The position numbers and the translations under genes are program-made. Below the pieces are notes generated by a model, which did no database searches, had not been told where the DNA came from, and saw only the letters and a program-made list of their open reading frames with translations. From NCBI GenBank assembly GCA_944350385.1, contig CALVOV010000002.1, positions 1-64,000 of the forward strand: a stretch of DNA of 64,000 nucleotides, written 5' to 3'. This DNA comes from an uncultured Bacilli bacterium. Lineage in GTDB: Bacteria > Bacillota_I > Bacilli_A > RF39 > UBA660. This document shows positions 55,907 to 64,000 of this stretch, piece by piece (the first letter of the stretch is position 1; the number at the start of each line of letters is the position of its first letter).

Positions 55907-55962
55907 AAATATAAAACTCCTCTTCATATCATATGCTATAAATAAATATCAGCTATTCTATA

Positions 55963-58035
55963 CTACTTATCTTGATATATTTTAATATTATTTAAATCTA
56001 TCGTTATAGTCCCAGAAATATCTGTTCTATAATAACTAATATTATTCTCTTTCAACTTTCTTATTGTTTCATTATGAGGATGATTAAATTTATTATCCTT
56101 TCCTACTGAAATTAAAGCTACGTTAGGATTAATTTGTTCTAAAAACAAACTAGAAGTAGATGTCTTAGAACCATGATGTCCTATCTTTAGAATGTCAATA
56201 TCTTCTAATAAATATTTATCAAGCAAAAGATACTCACTTTTTATAGAAGCATCACCCATTAATAATATTTTTATATTTTTGTATAAAACATAATATATTT
56301 GACTGGAATCATTTTCATCAACTAAATTTTCATTTAATTGAATTAATCTAAATTTTCCAACATTAAAAGTAGTTCCTTCAATACCTATAACAACACCATG
56401 ATAATTATTAATAATTTCCTTTTCCATAGAATTAAGTTCATTAGAATTTATAATAATATTGTCTATTTTTATATCTTTTAATAAATTTAGTGCTTCACCA
56501 GCATGATCAAAATCACCATGAGTAATAATAAGGTATTTTAACTTTTTAATTCCTAATTGTTTTAATATGGGGATGATTGTTCCATTTGCTAATGATGTTT
56601 GCTTCTTTCTTTTTTGCCAATTAGAAGTATTATAAGAAGCTTTACCACCAGTATCAATTAAAGCTGCTTCATTATTTGAATATAAAAGTATAGAATCCCC
56701 TTGTCCAACATCAATCAGTTTTAAATAATCATCATTTTTTAAATAAGGAAAGAAATAATGTATAATAAAAAACATTAATAAAATAATAAAATATTTACTT
56801 GCATTTAAATGAGTAATAATGTAAAAAATAAATATTTCTAAAAATATATAATAAATAATATTAAAACGCATAAATATTAATCTTCCAAAATTAATATTTT
56901 CTAAAAATAAAGAAATATTTTCTACTAAATAAGTAAAAAAATTAAATATATCAACTAAAAAAGGAAAAATAAATGTTAATAATGATAAAGGAAAAACAAT
57001 AAATGAAATAAAGGGTACAAAAAACAAATTATAAATTATACTGAGTAAATTCATACTACTAGAAATATATAAAGAAATTGGCAAACTTACTATAAAAGAA
57101 ATAAAAGATGTTTTTAATAAACCAATAAAATAATTATTACTTTTTAAATAGTTACTAGTTAATAATAAAGCTAGCGAAATGGCAAAAGAATAAATAAAAC
57201 CAATATCATAAATATAAAATGGATTAACAAAAAGAGTTATTGCTAAAACAACCACATATATATTAGTATTCTTAATATAAAAATAAAAAATATTGTTAAT
57301 AGTAAATAAATAAAAAAATAATACTCCTCTTAATATTGAAGGGGCTGGTCCAACTAATAATAGATAAATAAATAATATTAAAGAAGTTATTAAATAAGAA
57401 ACATTTTGTTTTAATTTTAATTTTTTTAAGATTTTTAGAATAATATCTGATAAAAGTGATATATGCATTCCGCTAATCGCAAATAAATGACTAATGCCAT
57501 TTTCTTGATAAGAATTAGTAACAATATTAGATAAATAAGATTTATCTCCTAATATAAAAGTATAAAGATAAGGATTTTTATTAAATCTCTTTTGAATAAA
57601 ATTTTTAATTAAATAATATATATTATTGACAGACCCTACTTTCTCTAAACTTAATACATTCATAGTATAATTTACTTTTTTTGTCTTTAAATAATTTTTA
57701 TAATTAAATAAACCCTTAGTAGTTGGTTCATTAGGAATACTTACTTCTCCCTCAACTAAATATATATCTCCTAATTTAATTTTATCTAATTTGTTTTTTT
57801 CTTTCTGACTAGAAATATAATAAAAAGCTTTTATCTTATAATTAGAAAAATCTAAAGTTAATCTATTTCCATCTATAGAATAACTACTTATTATTCCTTT
57901 TAATTTTTTTTCAGAATTGATTATTGGTACTTCATCAAGAATAATTCTTAAAATAGTAATTATTAAAGTAATAATTAAAATTACTAAATATAAATAATTA
58001 TATAGTAATAAACTCCTTAATTTTAGCAAAAACAT
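55963..58035 (-). CDS. comEC: DNA uptake channel ComEC/Rec2
   Basis: The 690-residue competence protein has an N-terminal membrane segment and an OB-like extracytoplasmic domain. The polytopic Competence domain (about 155-395) has HLFAISGMHISLLSD. The C-terminal metallo-beta-lactamase-like domain has DVGQGDSILL, the THGDFDHAGE metal motif and KIGHHGSKTSTS. It carries one DNA strand across the membrane. Its first ~38 bases overlap comEA in a different frame. The order comEA-comEC is the usual one, but holA does not follow. Confidence 0.95.
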   Translation of the reverse strand: MFLLKLRSLLLYNYLYLVILIITLIITILRIILDEVPIINSEKKLKGIISSYSIDGNRLTLDFSNYKIKAFYYISSQKEKNKLDKIKLGDIYLVEGEVSIPNEPTTKGLFNYKNYLKTKKVNYTMNVLSLEKVGSVNNIYYLIKNFIQKRFNKNPYLYTFILGDKSYLSNIVTNSYQENGISHLFAISGMHISLLSDIILKILKKLKLKQNVSYLITSLILFIYLLLVGPAPSILRGVLFFYLFTINNIFYFYIKNTNIYVVVLAITLFVNPFYIYDIGFIYSFAISLALLLTSNYLKSNNYFIGLLKTSFISFIVSLPISLYISSSMNLLSIIYNLFFVPFISFIVFPLSLLTFIFPFLVDIFNFFTYLVENISLFLENINFGRLIFMRFNIIYYIFLEIFIFYIITHLNASKYFIILLMFFIIHYFFPYLKNDDYLKLIDVGQGDSILLYSNNEAALIDTGGKASYNTSNWQKRKKQTSLANGTIIPILKQLGIKKLKYLIITHGDFDHAGEALNLLKDIKIDNIIINSNELNSMEKEIINNYHGVVIGIEGTTFNVGKFRLIQLNENLVDENDSSQIYYVLYKNIKILLMGDASIKSEYLLLDKYLLEDIDILKIGHHGSKTSTSSLFLEQINPNVALISVGKDNKFNHPHNETIRKLKENNISYYRTDISGTITIDLNNIKIYQDK

Positions 58036-58684
58036 TTTCTCCTATTCCTGAAACATTTTGAATTTCTTCTATTGCCTTAAATCCCCCATTAGCATCACGA
58101 TATTCAATAATACTTTTTGCCTTTGCTTCTCCTATTCCTGGTAATGTCATTAAATCTTCTATAGAAGCATTATTAATAGAAACTTTTAAAGTTAATTCTG
58201 TATTTTCACTACTATCAATACAGGCATCATTAATAAGTGAATTTTGATCTGGCTGTATACAAGATTCTATTTTTTTATTTTCTATTTCTTTTGTTTTAAG
58301 AAAATCTTCTACTTCTTGATTAGAATATATAATAATAACCATTTCATCTTTAATCTTTTTACTTAAATTAATAATCGAAGTATTAGCGTTTTCTGTTAAA
58401 CCATTAGCTTTATTAATAACATCAATCACTCTAGAACCATCAACAAGTTCATATATACCAGGTGTATTAACTTCTCCCTTAATGTCTACTAATAAATATT
58501 TATCACTTGTCTTCTCTTTATCATCATATTCGATATTCTTCTTTGGAATAATTAAATTAGTATCTTCTATTTCTTTTTTATTTTTTAAATATTTATCAAC
58601 TCCAATATAGGTAAAAAAGCCAAGAAATAATAATACTAAACAAACTATTATAATTTGTTTTCTATAGCGATAATGAAAACTCAA
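57998..58684 (-). CDS. comEA: competence DNA receptor ComEA
   Basis: The 228-residue protein has one N-terminal membrane segment (about 10-28), an SLBB-type domain (VDIKGEVNTPGIYELVDGSR), and a linker with a Cys pair. A C-terminal double helix-hairpin-helix follows (VSINNASIEDLMTLPGIGEAKAKSI and VSGIGENVFAKI). It binds incoming double-stranded DNA outside the membrane. It is the first gene of the comEA-comEC operon. GGAGGTG precedes the ATG. Confidence 0.95.
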   Translation of the reverse strand: MSFHYRYRKQIIIVCLVLLFLGFFTYIGVDKYLKNKKEIEDTNLIIPKKNIEYDDKEKTSDKYLLVDIKGEVNTPGIYELVDGSRVIDVINKANGLTENANTSIINLSKKIKDEMVIIIYSNQEVEDFLKTKEIENKKIESCIQPDQNSLINDACIDSSENTELTLKVSINNASIEDLMTLPGIGEAKAKSIIEYRDANGGFKAIEEIQNVSGIGENVFAKIKEFITI

Positions 58685-58711
58685 AACTAAACACCTCCTA
58701 TAATATTTTTC

Positions 58712-58741
58712 GAAAAAAAAAGAAAAGTGCGAAACTTTTCT
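58712..58741 (-). terminator. terminator of the DHH/DHHA1 gene
   Basis: The eight-base stem AGAAAAGT/ACTTTTCT with loop TTCGC is followed by nine Ts on the minus strand. Confidence 0.85.
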
Positions 58742-59810
58742 AATATTTTTTTGTCTTTTTTAAAATATAATTATCATTATTATTATGAGAACCATTCAAA
58801 TATTCCATAGTTGTTTTAATTAATCTATCCTCTAATTCTAATAAGCCTATATTTTCAGCTTTAGCCCCAGCACTTAAAGCATTGCCACCACCACGGACAT
58901 CCTTCATATTAGATAATATGTCAGAAACATCCACATCACTTTTACTTCTTCCACTTATTGAAAGTAAATTATCCCTAATATAACCCAAAACAAAAACAGC
59001 ATCTACCTTATATTTAATGACTTTATCAGCAGCCTTAGCAAGATCTTCAATACGATATATAGTCTTTGGATTATCTCGATTTAACGTAAAAGCAATATTT
59101 TTAGTTAAAATACCAGCTTCAAATGTTCTAAAAACAGTATTTGAAAAAACTAAATTGTTTATTCTTTTATCTTCTTCAAATTCACTAAAAAACAAATCTT
59201 CAACATAATCCATATTAGCCCCACATTTAATTAAATATTTAGCAGCATTCATAGTATCAACAGTAGTATTTTTTCTAAATCTCTTAGTATCCAATATAAT
59301 ACCAGAAAGTAAGAAAGTAGCCATTTCATTAGTTATAATACGATTTTTATAATTCATTAATAGCTGAGTAACAATTTCTGAAGTACTAGAAATATTTGGA
59401 ACAATATATTTATAATCAGCTGCTATTGTATTTTCATCTTCTTTATGATGATCTATTATCAAAATATATTTAAATGTATTAAGATAATCTTTAAGTGAAA
59501 TCAAATAATTTTTATTAACATCAGTCATAATGAGAACAGAAGATTTTTTATTTAAAGTTAGAAACTTTTCTTTATTTATAATATTCGATTTAAATCTATA
59601 ATCATCAACAATTTTCTTTACTCCTGCTGATAAATCCAAATCATCAACTACAACATATGATTTTTTTCCTAAAAAAGTAGATAGTGCTTGTAATCCTATT
59701 GCTGATGCTATAGCATCAAAGTCAAGATTATTATGTCCCAAAATAAAAATATTATCAGACCTCAAAATGTATTTTTCTAAACTTTTCTTTAATTTTTTTT
59801 CTTCTTTCAT
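58740..59810 (-). CDS. DHH/DHHA1 phosphodiesterase, GdpP-like catalytic core (probable c-di-AMP hydrolase)
   Basis: The 356-residue protein has the DHH domain with LGHNNLDFDAIASAIG and the DHH motif IDHHKED, then SSTSEIVTQLL. A DHHA1 domain has SGRSKSDVDVSDI and GGGNALSAGA. These motifs match the catalytic end of GdpP, which splits cyclic di-AMP. The two membrane helices, PAS and degenerate GGDEF domains that precede it in full GdpP (~650 residues) are absent, so this is a soluble core. Alternatives are a DhhP/NrnA-type nanoRNase; the closest motif wording is to GdpP. The start is ATG 59810; a TTG five codons upstream is possible. Confidence 0.85.
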   Translation of the reverse strand: MKEEKKLKKSLEKYILRSDNIFILGHNNLDFDAIASAIGLQALSTFLGKKSYVVVDDLDLSAGVKKIVDDYRFKSNIINKEKFLTLNKKSSVLIMTDVNKNYLISLKDYLNTFKYILIIDHHKEDENTIAADYKYIVPNISSTSEIVTQLLMNYKNRIITNEMATFLLSGIILDTKRFRKNTTVDTMNAAKYLIKCGANMDYVEDLFFSEFEEDKRINNLVFSNTVFRTFEAGILTKNIAFTLNRDNPKTIYRIEDLAKAADKVIKYKVDAVFVLGYIRDNLLSISGRSKSDVDVSDILSNMKDVRGGGNALSAGAKAENIGLLELEDRLIKTTMEYLNGSHNNNDNYILKKTKKY

Positions 59811-59855
59811 AATTTCTGCCCCCAAAATTAAGCTTATTATACTATTTTTATTTAA

Positions 59856-59886
59856 AAAATAAAATACTTGATAATTTCAAGTATTT
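59856..59886 (-). terminator. terminator of the ftsW transcript
   Basis: The nine-base stem AAATACTTG/CAAGTATTT with a seven-base loop is followed by TTTATTTTTT on the minus strand. Confidence 0.75.
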
Positions 59887-60484
59887 ATATAATTCTATTT
59901 TCTATTAATTGCTTTATTACTTCTTTAGTTAATTCATCTATTATATTCTCAGTTATATATTTTACTTTTATTGTTGGTAAATTCTTACTTATAACTTTAT
60001 TTTTCCAATCATTTAATTGTTCTTTACTAATGTTAATAATTTGATAATTAATATCTAAACTTTTCAATTTATCAATTACATACTGATAATCTAAATTATT
60101 ATTACCATAAGCGTCCATTTCTTCTAACATATATAAATGTGCCTCATGATTTACTAAATTAATTTCTTTCATAGGATTTACTACAATATCATAAAATTTT
60201 TCATCATAAATAATATCTGTAAATATGTGTACTACATATCCCTTTATAAAAGACTCTTCATATTTATTTTTGTTTTTAATATAAAAGTTAAGAACATTTC
60301 TTTTCCATACCTGTAAATTTTTATCTCTTAAATGAGACTTCCATCTTATTTCTTTAGAAGCAAATCCTGAAAAATTTACAGCATCAGGAGCAACACAACC
60401 TAAATAAAAATTATAATTATCTAACATTTTATTACTAGTAGTAATTTTTTTTGCAACTATTTCATGAATAACTGATGTTGGCAT
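59885..60484 (-). CDS. zinc-dependent phospholipase C-like protein
   Basis: The 199-residue helical protein has an N-terminal His (MPTSVIHEIVA), then FYLGCVAPDAVNF and GYVVHIFTDIIYD. Spacing of His and Asp residues resembles the zinc-dependent phospholipase C fold (PF00882 type), many members of which are uncharacterised cytoplasmic hydrolases. There is no signal peptide. It begins in the base next to the ftsW stop codon, so it is cotranscribed with ftsW. A role in lipid or wall metabolism is inferred only from this position and fold. Confidence 0.68.
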   Translation of the reverse strand: MPTSVIHEIVAKKITTSNKMLDNYNFYLGCVAPDAVNFSGFASKEIRWKSHLRDKNLQVWKRNVLNFYIKNKNKYEESFIKGYVVHIFTDIIYDEKFYDIVVNPMKEINLVNHEAHLYMLEEMDAYGNNNLDYQYVIDKLKSLDINYQIINISKEQLNDWKNKVISKNLPTIKVKYITENIIDELTKEVIKQLIENRII

Positions 60485-61615
60485 TTATACATCTTCTCCT
60501 AACCTATTTTCAACATTTACTCTTTGTACAGCAGTTAATGCTGCTATTAAACATATTGTAAAACTACCTCCATAACTCATAAAAGGTAAAGGAACACCTG
60601 TCATAGGTATTAATCCAAAAAGGCCTAGCAAATTTACAGCAATATGAACAAATATATAGAATGCAACACCATAGCAAATACTAGCTCCTGTATTAGTAGC
60701 AGATTTTCTACCGATATACAAAATTCTCCATAATATAAAAATATACATAAATATAATAGCTAAACCAGATATTAAACCTAATTCTTCAATAATAATACAG
60801 AAAATAAAATCAGTATAAGGTTCTGGTAAATATAAATATTTCTGAGTTGAATTTCCTAATCCTACCCCAGTTAAACCACCATTATTTATAGCAATATAAC
60901 CATTACAAATTTGATTGCCAGTTGTCAATAAATTATCACAGGGATTTTCTGCTGTTAATCTTTCTTTTTGTCTATCAATTAAAATACCATGCCCTGTACC
61001 GACTAAAATAATAACACCTATCACAATAGCAGCCAATCCTAAAAAGACTGTTTGAACTTTAATTTTGTTAGTAATAGGTTGAGCAAGAAAAATAACTCCA
61101 ACTATAGTACCATATATAAGCATTGTACCTAAATCGGGTTCAAAAAACATCAAAACAGCACTAATTAAACAAATCGCTATTGGAAAAAACACTTTAGTAT
61201 ATTTATTCAATTTATTTTTATTTTTATCATAGTAATATGCCAACCAAATAATTGTCACTACCTTCATGAATTCTGAAGGCTGATAACTAACAAGACCAAA
61301 ATCAAACCAACTTCTTGAGTTATTTCTTAAAACACCAAAGAAAGGTAATAAAATTTGTGAAAGTAAAACTAAACCTAAAAGTAAATAAGAAAGTCTACCA
61401 TATCCTTTTGAAGATACTCTAATCATAATGCAGAAAAGAACAGCACCAATTCCCAAAAAGATAGCTTGTTTTATAAAATAAATATATGGACTAGCCAAAT
61501 TTGCCATGTAAGCCGTAACATTAGATGCTGAAAATACCATTATTAAACCAATGACAAATAATAATAAACTAACAAACAATAAAGGCTTATCTAAATTTTT
61601 AAATATCTTACTCAT
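60485..61615 (-). CDS. ftsW: septal peptidoglycan polymerase FtsW (SEDS family)
   Basis: The 376-residue SEDS protein has about ten membrane segments. Signature stretches are LIMVFSASNVTAY, SWFDFGLVSYQPSEFMK, FFEPDLGTMLIY, the catalytic loop YLYLPEPYTDFIF and the C-terminal GVPLPFMSYGGS. It polymerises glycan strands together with a class B PBP. The SASNV motif and NLG-type ending favour FtsW/SpoVE over RodA, though this is not absolute. It is separated from the ftsZ cluster by ~27 kb. A GGGGAG site precedes the ATG. Confidence 0.93.
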   Translation of the reverse strand: MSKIFKNLDKPLLFVSLLLFVIGLIMVFSASNVTAYMANLASPYIYFIKQAIFLGIGAVLFCIMIRVSSKGYGRLSYLLLGLVLLSQILLPFFGVLRNNSRSWFDFGLVSYQPSEFMKVVTIIWLAYYYDKNKNKLNKYTKVFFPIAICLISAVLMFFEPDLGTMLIYGTIVGVIFLAQPITNKIKVQTVFLGLAAIVIGVIILVGTGHGILIDRQKERLTAENPCDNLLTTGNQICNGYIAINNGGLTGVGLGNSTQKYLYLPEPYTDFIFCIIIEELGLISGLAIIFMYIFILWRILYIGRKSATNTGASICYGVAFYIFVHIAVNLLGLFGLIPMTGVPLPFMSYGGSFTICLIAALTAVQRVNVENRLGEDV

Positions 61616-61725
61616 TTATTTCTCCCCTTTATTATTTTATGATAACATATTTTTTCAATATTATCTTTATTTTATTAACAATTTCTGTCAAATATCATAA
61701 CTTATAATAGATTGGAGGTACATAT

Positions 61726-61884
61726 ATGTATTATTATGGTGGTGGCTCTAGCTGCTGTGGTAGCTATCAAGCTCCTTATTATCCAGTAACATACCATTCT
61801 AACAATAATAATTCAATCTATGCCATTATCCTAGTATTATTTATTCTTTTAGTTATTGTATTAGGTACTCGCTGGGGATTTTAA
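61726..61884 (+). CDS. YjcZ-like small hydrophobic protein
   Basis: The 52-residue protein has a Tyr/Gly/Ser/Cys-rich head (MYYYGGGSSCCGSYQ) and an Asn linker. A single C-terminal membrane helix (about 31-47, AIILVLFILLVIVLG) is followed by TRWGF. This layout is that of the YjcZ family of small proteins made during sporulation in bacilli. A strong GGAGG lies eight bases before the ATG, and a perfect terminator follows. The upstream region contains both TATAAT and CATAACTTA, the latter fitting the sigma-K -10 pattern CATAnnnTA. It is too short for most gene callers. Confidence 0.75.
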   Translation: MYYYGGGSSCCGSYQAPYYPVTYHSNNNNSIYAIILVLFILLVIVLGTRWGF

Positions 61885-61886
61885 TT

Positions 61887-61915
61887 AAAGACGTATAGAA
61901 ATATACGTCTTTTTT
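61887..61915 (+). terminator. terminator of the YjcZ-like gene
   Basis: The perfect stem AAAGACGTATA/TATACGTCTTT with a four-base loop ends in six Ts. Confidence 0.9.
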
Positions 61916-62012
61916 GACTTTTTTCATTTTTTTTAGTATAATAAGCATGCTTTAGAGGCACTTTTAAAATAATATTATTCGTGATAGAATTATGAGAGGT
62001 GATGTAGTAACT

Positions 62013-62561
62013 ATGTTAAAAATGAAAGATATTTTAGATGAAAAAGATAAAAGATTACGTAGTATTTCAAAAGAAATCGAATTTCCACTATCTAAAAAAG
62101 ATAAAGAAACCATCCAAGAAATGATTGAATTTTTAAGAAACAGTCAAATACCAGAATTGAGTGAAAAATACGATTTACGTCCTGGTATGGGATTATCAGC
62201 TATTCAATTAGGAATTGCCAAAAGATACTTTGTTGTAGTTGATGAAATTGAACCAGGTAAATTTGAAACATATATATTAATAAATCCAAAAATAATTAGT
62301 AATTCACTTGAAAAAATTTATGTTGAAATGGGTGAAGGGTGTTTAAGTGTAAATCGTGAAGTAGAAGGTATCGTTCCAAGATTTGCTAGAGTTACTATGG
62401 AAGGATACGATATTGAAGGAAGAAAAATTCAAATTAGAGCACGCGAAGAGTTAGCCATTTGTTTTCAACATGAATTAGATCATTTAAATGGTATCCTATT
62501 TATCGATCATATCGATAAGAAAAATCCATACAAAGATAAAGATAAATATCGAGCAATATAA
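62013..62561 (+). CDS. def: peptide deformylase
   Basis: The ~182-residue metalloenzyme removes the formyl group from new proteins. Its three motifs are GMGLSAIQ (motif 1; the usual form is GxGLAAPQ), EGCLSV (motif 2 with the metal Cys) and HELDHLNG (motif 3, HExxH). Length and insertions fit the Gram-positive type II enzymes. The start is uncertain: ATG 62013 is preferred, 12 bases after AGGTG; ATG 61992 and 62022 are in frame. It converges on smc with a shared terminator. Confidence 0.95.
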   Translation: MLKMKDILDEKDKRLRSISKEIEFPLSKKDKETIQEMIEFLRNSQIPELSEKYDLRPGMGLSAIQLGIAKRYFVVVDEIEPGKFETYILINPKIISNSLEKIYVEMGEGCLSVNREVEGIVPRFARVTMEGYDIEGRKIQIRAREELAICFQHELDHLNGILFIDHIDKKNPYKDKDKYRAI

Positions 62562-62562
62562 A

Positions 62563-62590
62563 AGCATTACAAAAGTAATGCTCTTTTTTT
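62563..62590. terminator. bidirectional terminator between def and smc
   Basis: The stem AGCATTAC/GTAATGCT with loop AAAA is flanked by T-runs suitable for both strands. Confidence 0.8.
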
Positions 62591-64000
62591 ATAAAACTTC
62601 CTCTCTATCTTCTAATCTTACACTAACTAATTTAGATACACCTGACTCTTGCATAGTAATTCCATAAAGAGTTTTAGCATATTCCATAGTCTTTTTCTTA
62701 TGTGTAATAATTAAGAATTGCGTCTTTTCTTTATAATGATCCAAATATTTACCAAATTGAGCAACGTTAGCTTCATCTAAAGCAGCCTCAACTTCATCAA
62801 ATAGACAAAAAGGTACTATTCGAACATTTAAAATAGCAAATAACAAAGAAATCGCAGTTAACGTTTTTTCTCCTCCTGATAGTAAAGAAATAGTAGTTAA
62901 TTTTTTTCCTGGAGGTGATGCAACAATATCAATACCTGTTGTTAACATATTTTCTGGATCTGTTAGTTTTAAATCAGCTTGTCCACCATTAAATAATTCT
63001 TTAAATACTTCTTGAAATTCAACTCTTACATTTTCAAATGTGTTAGCAAACTCTTCTTCCATTACTCCATCCATCTCATTCATAATATCCAATAAAGTTG
63101 CTTCAGCCTTATGAAGATCTTCTCTTTGACTTGTTAGAAATTGATATCTTGTATTAACTTTTTCAAACTCTTCGATAGAATCTAAATTAACCATTCCTAT
63201 TCTTTTAATATTATTTTTGAAAGTATTAACTTTGATTCTAGCTTCATCCGGATCAATATCTAATTTATAATCCCTATTTGCCTTTTCATAAGTCATTTCA
63301 TATTCAGTATTTAAAGTTTCTAACATATTATCTATCTTTACATCATTTTTAGAAATACTTATACTCAATTCATTAGCTTGTTTTTCTAAATTCCTTAAAT
63401 TAGCATTTTTTAATTTATCATCAGCTTGCTGATTTTCTATTTTTTTCTTTAATTCATCTATTTCTTTTTCTATTGATTTAATTCTAATTAAAATAGTTTC
63501 TTTCTCTGCAATCTTCTTATGATATAACTCAATTAATTCTTGCTCTTTTTGTGATATTGAATTATTATTAATAGAATTTAAAGATTCCCATTCTTTATTA
63601 AATTTAACTTCTTTTTCATTTAAACTTTGTAATTCACTATTCTTGCTACTATATTTTTGCCTAATATCAGTTAATTTCTTAGAATTATCAAAATATTCTT
63701 CTTCTTTTTGAATAATTTTCTTATCTAAATCTTTTATCTCTTTTAATATTTCTTCCAACTCAGCAACCAGTATTTCTTTTTTTTCCTCACTATGACGTAG
63801 TTCTTGCTTCAAAGAAATAATACTATTTTGCTTATAAGTAGATCCTCCTTGCATGGAGCCACCTACATTAACAACATCTCCATCTAAAGTAATTATCTTA
63901 TATCTATTTTTAATATTACGTGCAATTCTTGTTGCTGAATCAATATCTGTAACAATTAAAACATTTCCAAATTGATTTTCAATTATATTTTTATATTTTT
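62589..64000 (-). CDS. smc: chromosome segregation ATPase SMC, C-terminal part (runs off the window)
   Basis: About 470 codons are present and the frame stays open to the right edge. The hinge ends near ITLDGDVVNVGGSMQGGS, followed by a long coiled coil (about 300 residues, rich in Glu/Lys). The C-terminal ATPase half has the signature SLLSGGEKTLTAISLLFA, Walker B VPFCLFDEVEAALDEANV and the ITHKKKTME H-loop region. SMC dimers with ScpA/ScpB organise and segregate chromosomes. The ATG at 63854 lies inside the hinge and is not the start; the N-terminal half is outside the window. Confidence 0.96.
   Translation of the reverse strand, partial: KYKNIIENQFGNVLIVTDIDSATRIARNIKNRYKIITLDGDVVNVGGSMQGGSTYKQNSIISLKQELRHSEEKKEILVAELEEILKEIKDLDKKIIQKEEEYFDNSKKLTDIRQKYSSKNSELQSLNEKEVKFNKEWESLNSINNNSISQKEQELIELYHKKIAEKETILIRIKSIEKEIDELKKKIENQQADDKLKNANLRNLEKQANELSISISKNDVKIDNMLETLNTEYEMTYEKANRDYKLDIDPDEARIKVNTFKNNIKRIGMVNLDSIEEFEKVNTRYQFLTSQREDLHKAEATLLDIMNEMDGVMEEEFANTFENVRVEFQEVFKELFNGGQADLKLTDPENMLTTGIDIVASPPGKKLTTISLLSGGEKTLTAISLLFAILNVRIVPFCLFDEVEAALDEANVAQFGKYLDHYKEKTQFLIITHKKKTMEYAKTLYGITMQESGVSKLVSVRLEDREEVL

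Noticed and set aside
55907-55940. CATATGATA upstream of the collagen-like gene as a sigma-K promoter
   Set aside because: No matching -35 element at the right distance, and such a short AT-rich pattern is expected by chance every kilobase or so.
63854-63856. ATG at 63854 as the start of a 421-residue protein
   Set aside because: The frame is open upstream to the window edge and encodes the SMC hinge, so this is an internal Met.

Overview
The window is strongly AT-rich and compactly coded. It uses the standard bacterial code: TGA acts as a stop (for example in the ATGA overlap before thrS) and Trp is TGG. The gene set is that of a walled, low-GC Firmicute of class Bacilli, probably an uncultured relative of the Erysipelotrichia/RF39/Mollicutes side of the tree. 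The markers are Bacillus-type DnaB and DnaI primosome proteins, an L27 with a cleavable leader next to its protease Prp, a threonine T-box in front of thrS, LexA, ComEA/ComEC, and FtsZ/A/Q/W with MurB/MurG. The taxon is inferred from gene content only. No tRNA, rRNA, IS element, integrase or CRISPR array was found. The first ~28 bases resemble the 3' end of an SRP (4.5S) RNA.

Layout. 1-4.6 kb: a membrane-anchored acidic protein, a SpoVB/MurJ-like flippase and an OmpR/HisKA two-component pair. 4.6-8.8 kb: HelD-type helicase, phosphohexomutase and an unknown protein. 8.8-12.9 kb: CmpB-like membrane protein, ZIP metal transporter, DUF368 (PopT) undecaprenyl-phosphate translocase and CBS/DRTGG-regulated family II pyrophosphatase. 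12.9-17.5 kb: HD protein, DnaB, prepilin peptidase plus PilC/GspF pair, YqfQ-like small protein. 17.5-22.9 kb: tgt, an unknown protein with two homologous halves, queA, ruvB, ruvA. 22.9-28.8 kb: acyl-CoA ligase, YebC, an Hpt-REC protein and several unknowns. 28.8-32 kb: obg-rpmA-prp-rplU with an L21-type leader and strong promoter, then divergent pyrH. 32-39.2 kb: division and wall cluster ftsZ, ftsA, ftsQ, murB, murG, then divergent tmcAL-gmk. 39.2-41.9 kb: a small membrane protein and a large secreted protein with a phage-tail-like C-terminal part. 41.9-49.9 kb: pyk, mutM-polA, lexA, and a T-box-controlled thrS unit. 49.9-55.9 kb: M23 endopeptidase-like protein, RNB-domain protein, dnaI, a glycine-rich surface protein and a collagen-like beta-helix protein. 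56-64 kb: comEC-comEA, a GdpP-like DHH/DHHA1 protein, a phospholipase C-like protein, ftsW, a YjcZ-like 52-residue protein, def and the C-terminal part of smc, which runs off the right edge.

How it fits together. Much of the window is housekeeping for cell wall, division and replication/repair. The accessory interest lies in the cell surface: two secreted proteins share one N-terminal module but carry quite different C-terminal parts (phage-tail-like versus glycine-rich), and a collagen-like beta-helix protein sits beside one of them. DNA-uptake genes (comEA/comEC) and a prepilin peptidase/PilC pair suggest natural transformation. YqfQ-, YjcZ- and SpoVB-like genes hint at remnants of, or a capacity for, sporulation. 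Stem-loop terminators close most transcription units, and several are bidirectional and include the stop codons of convergent genes.
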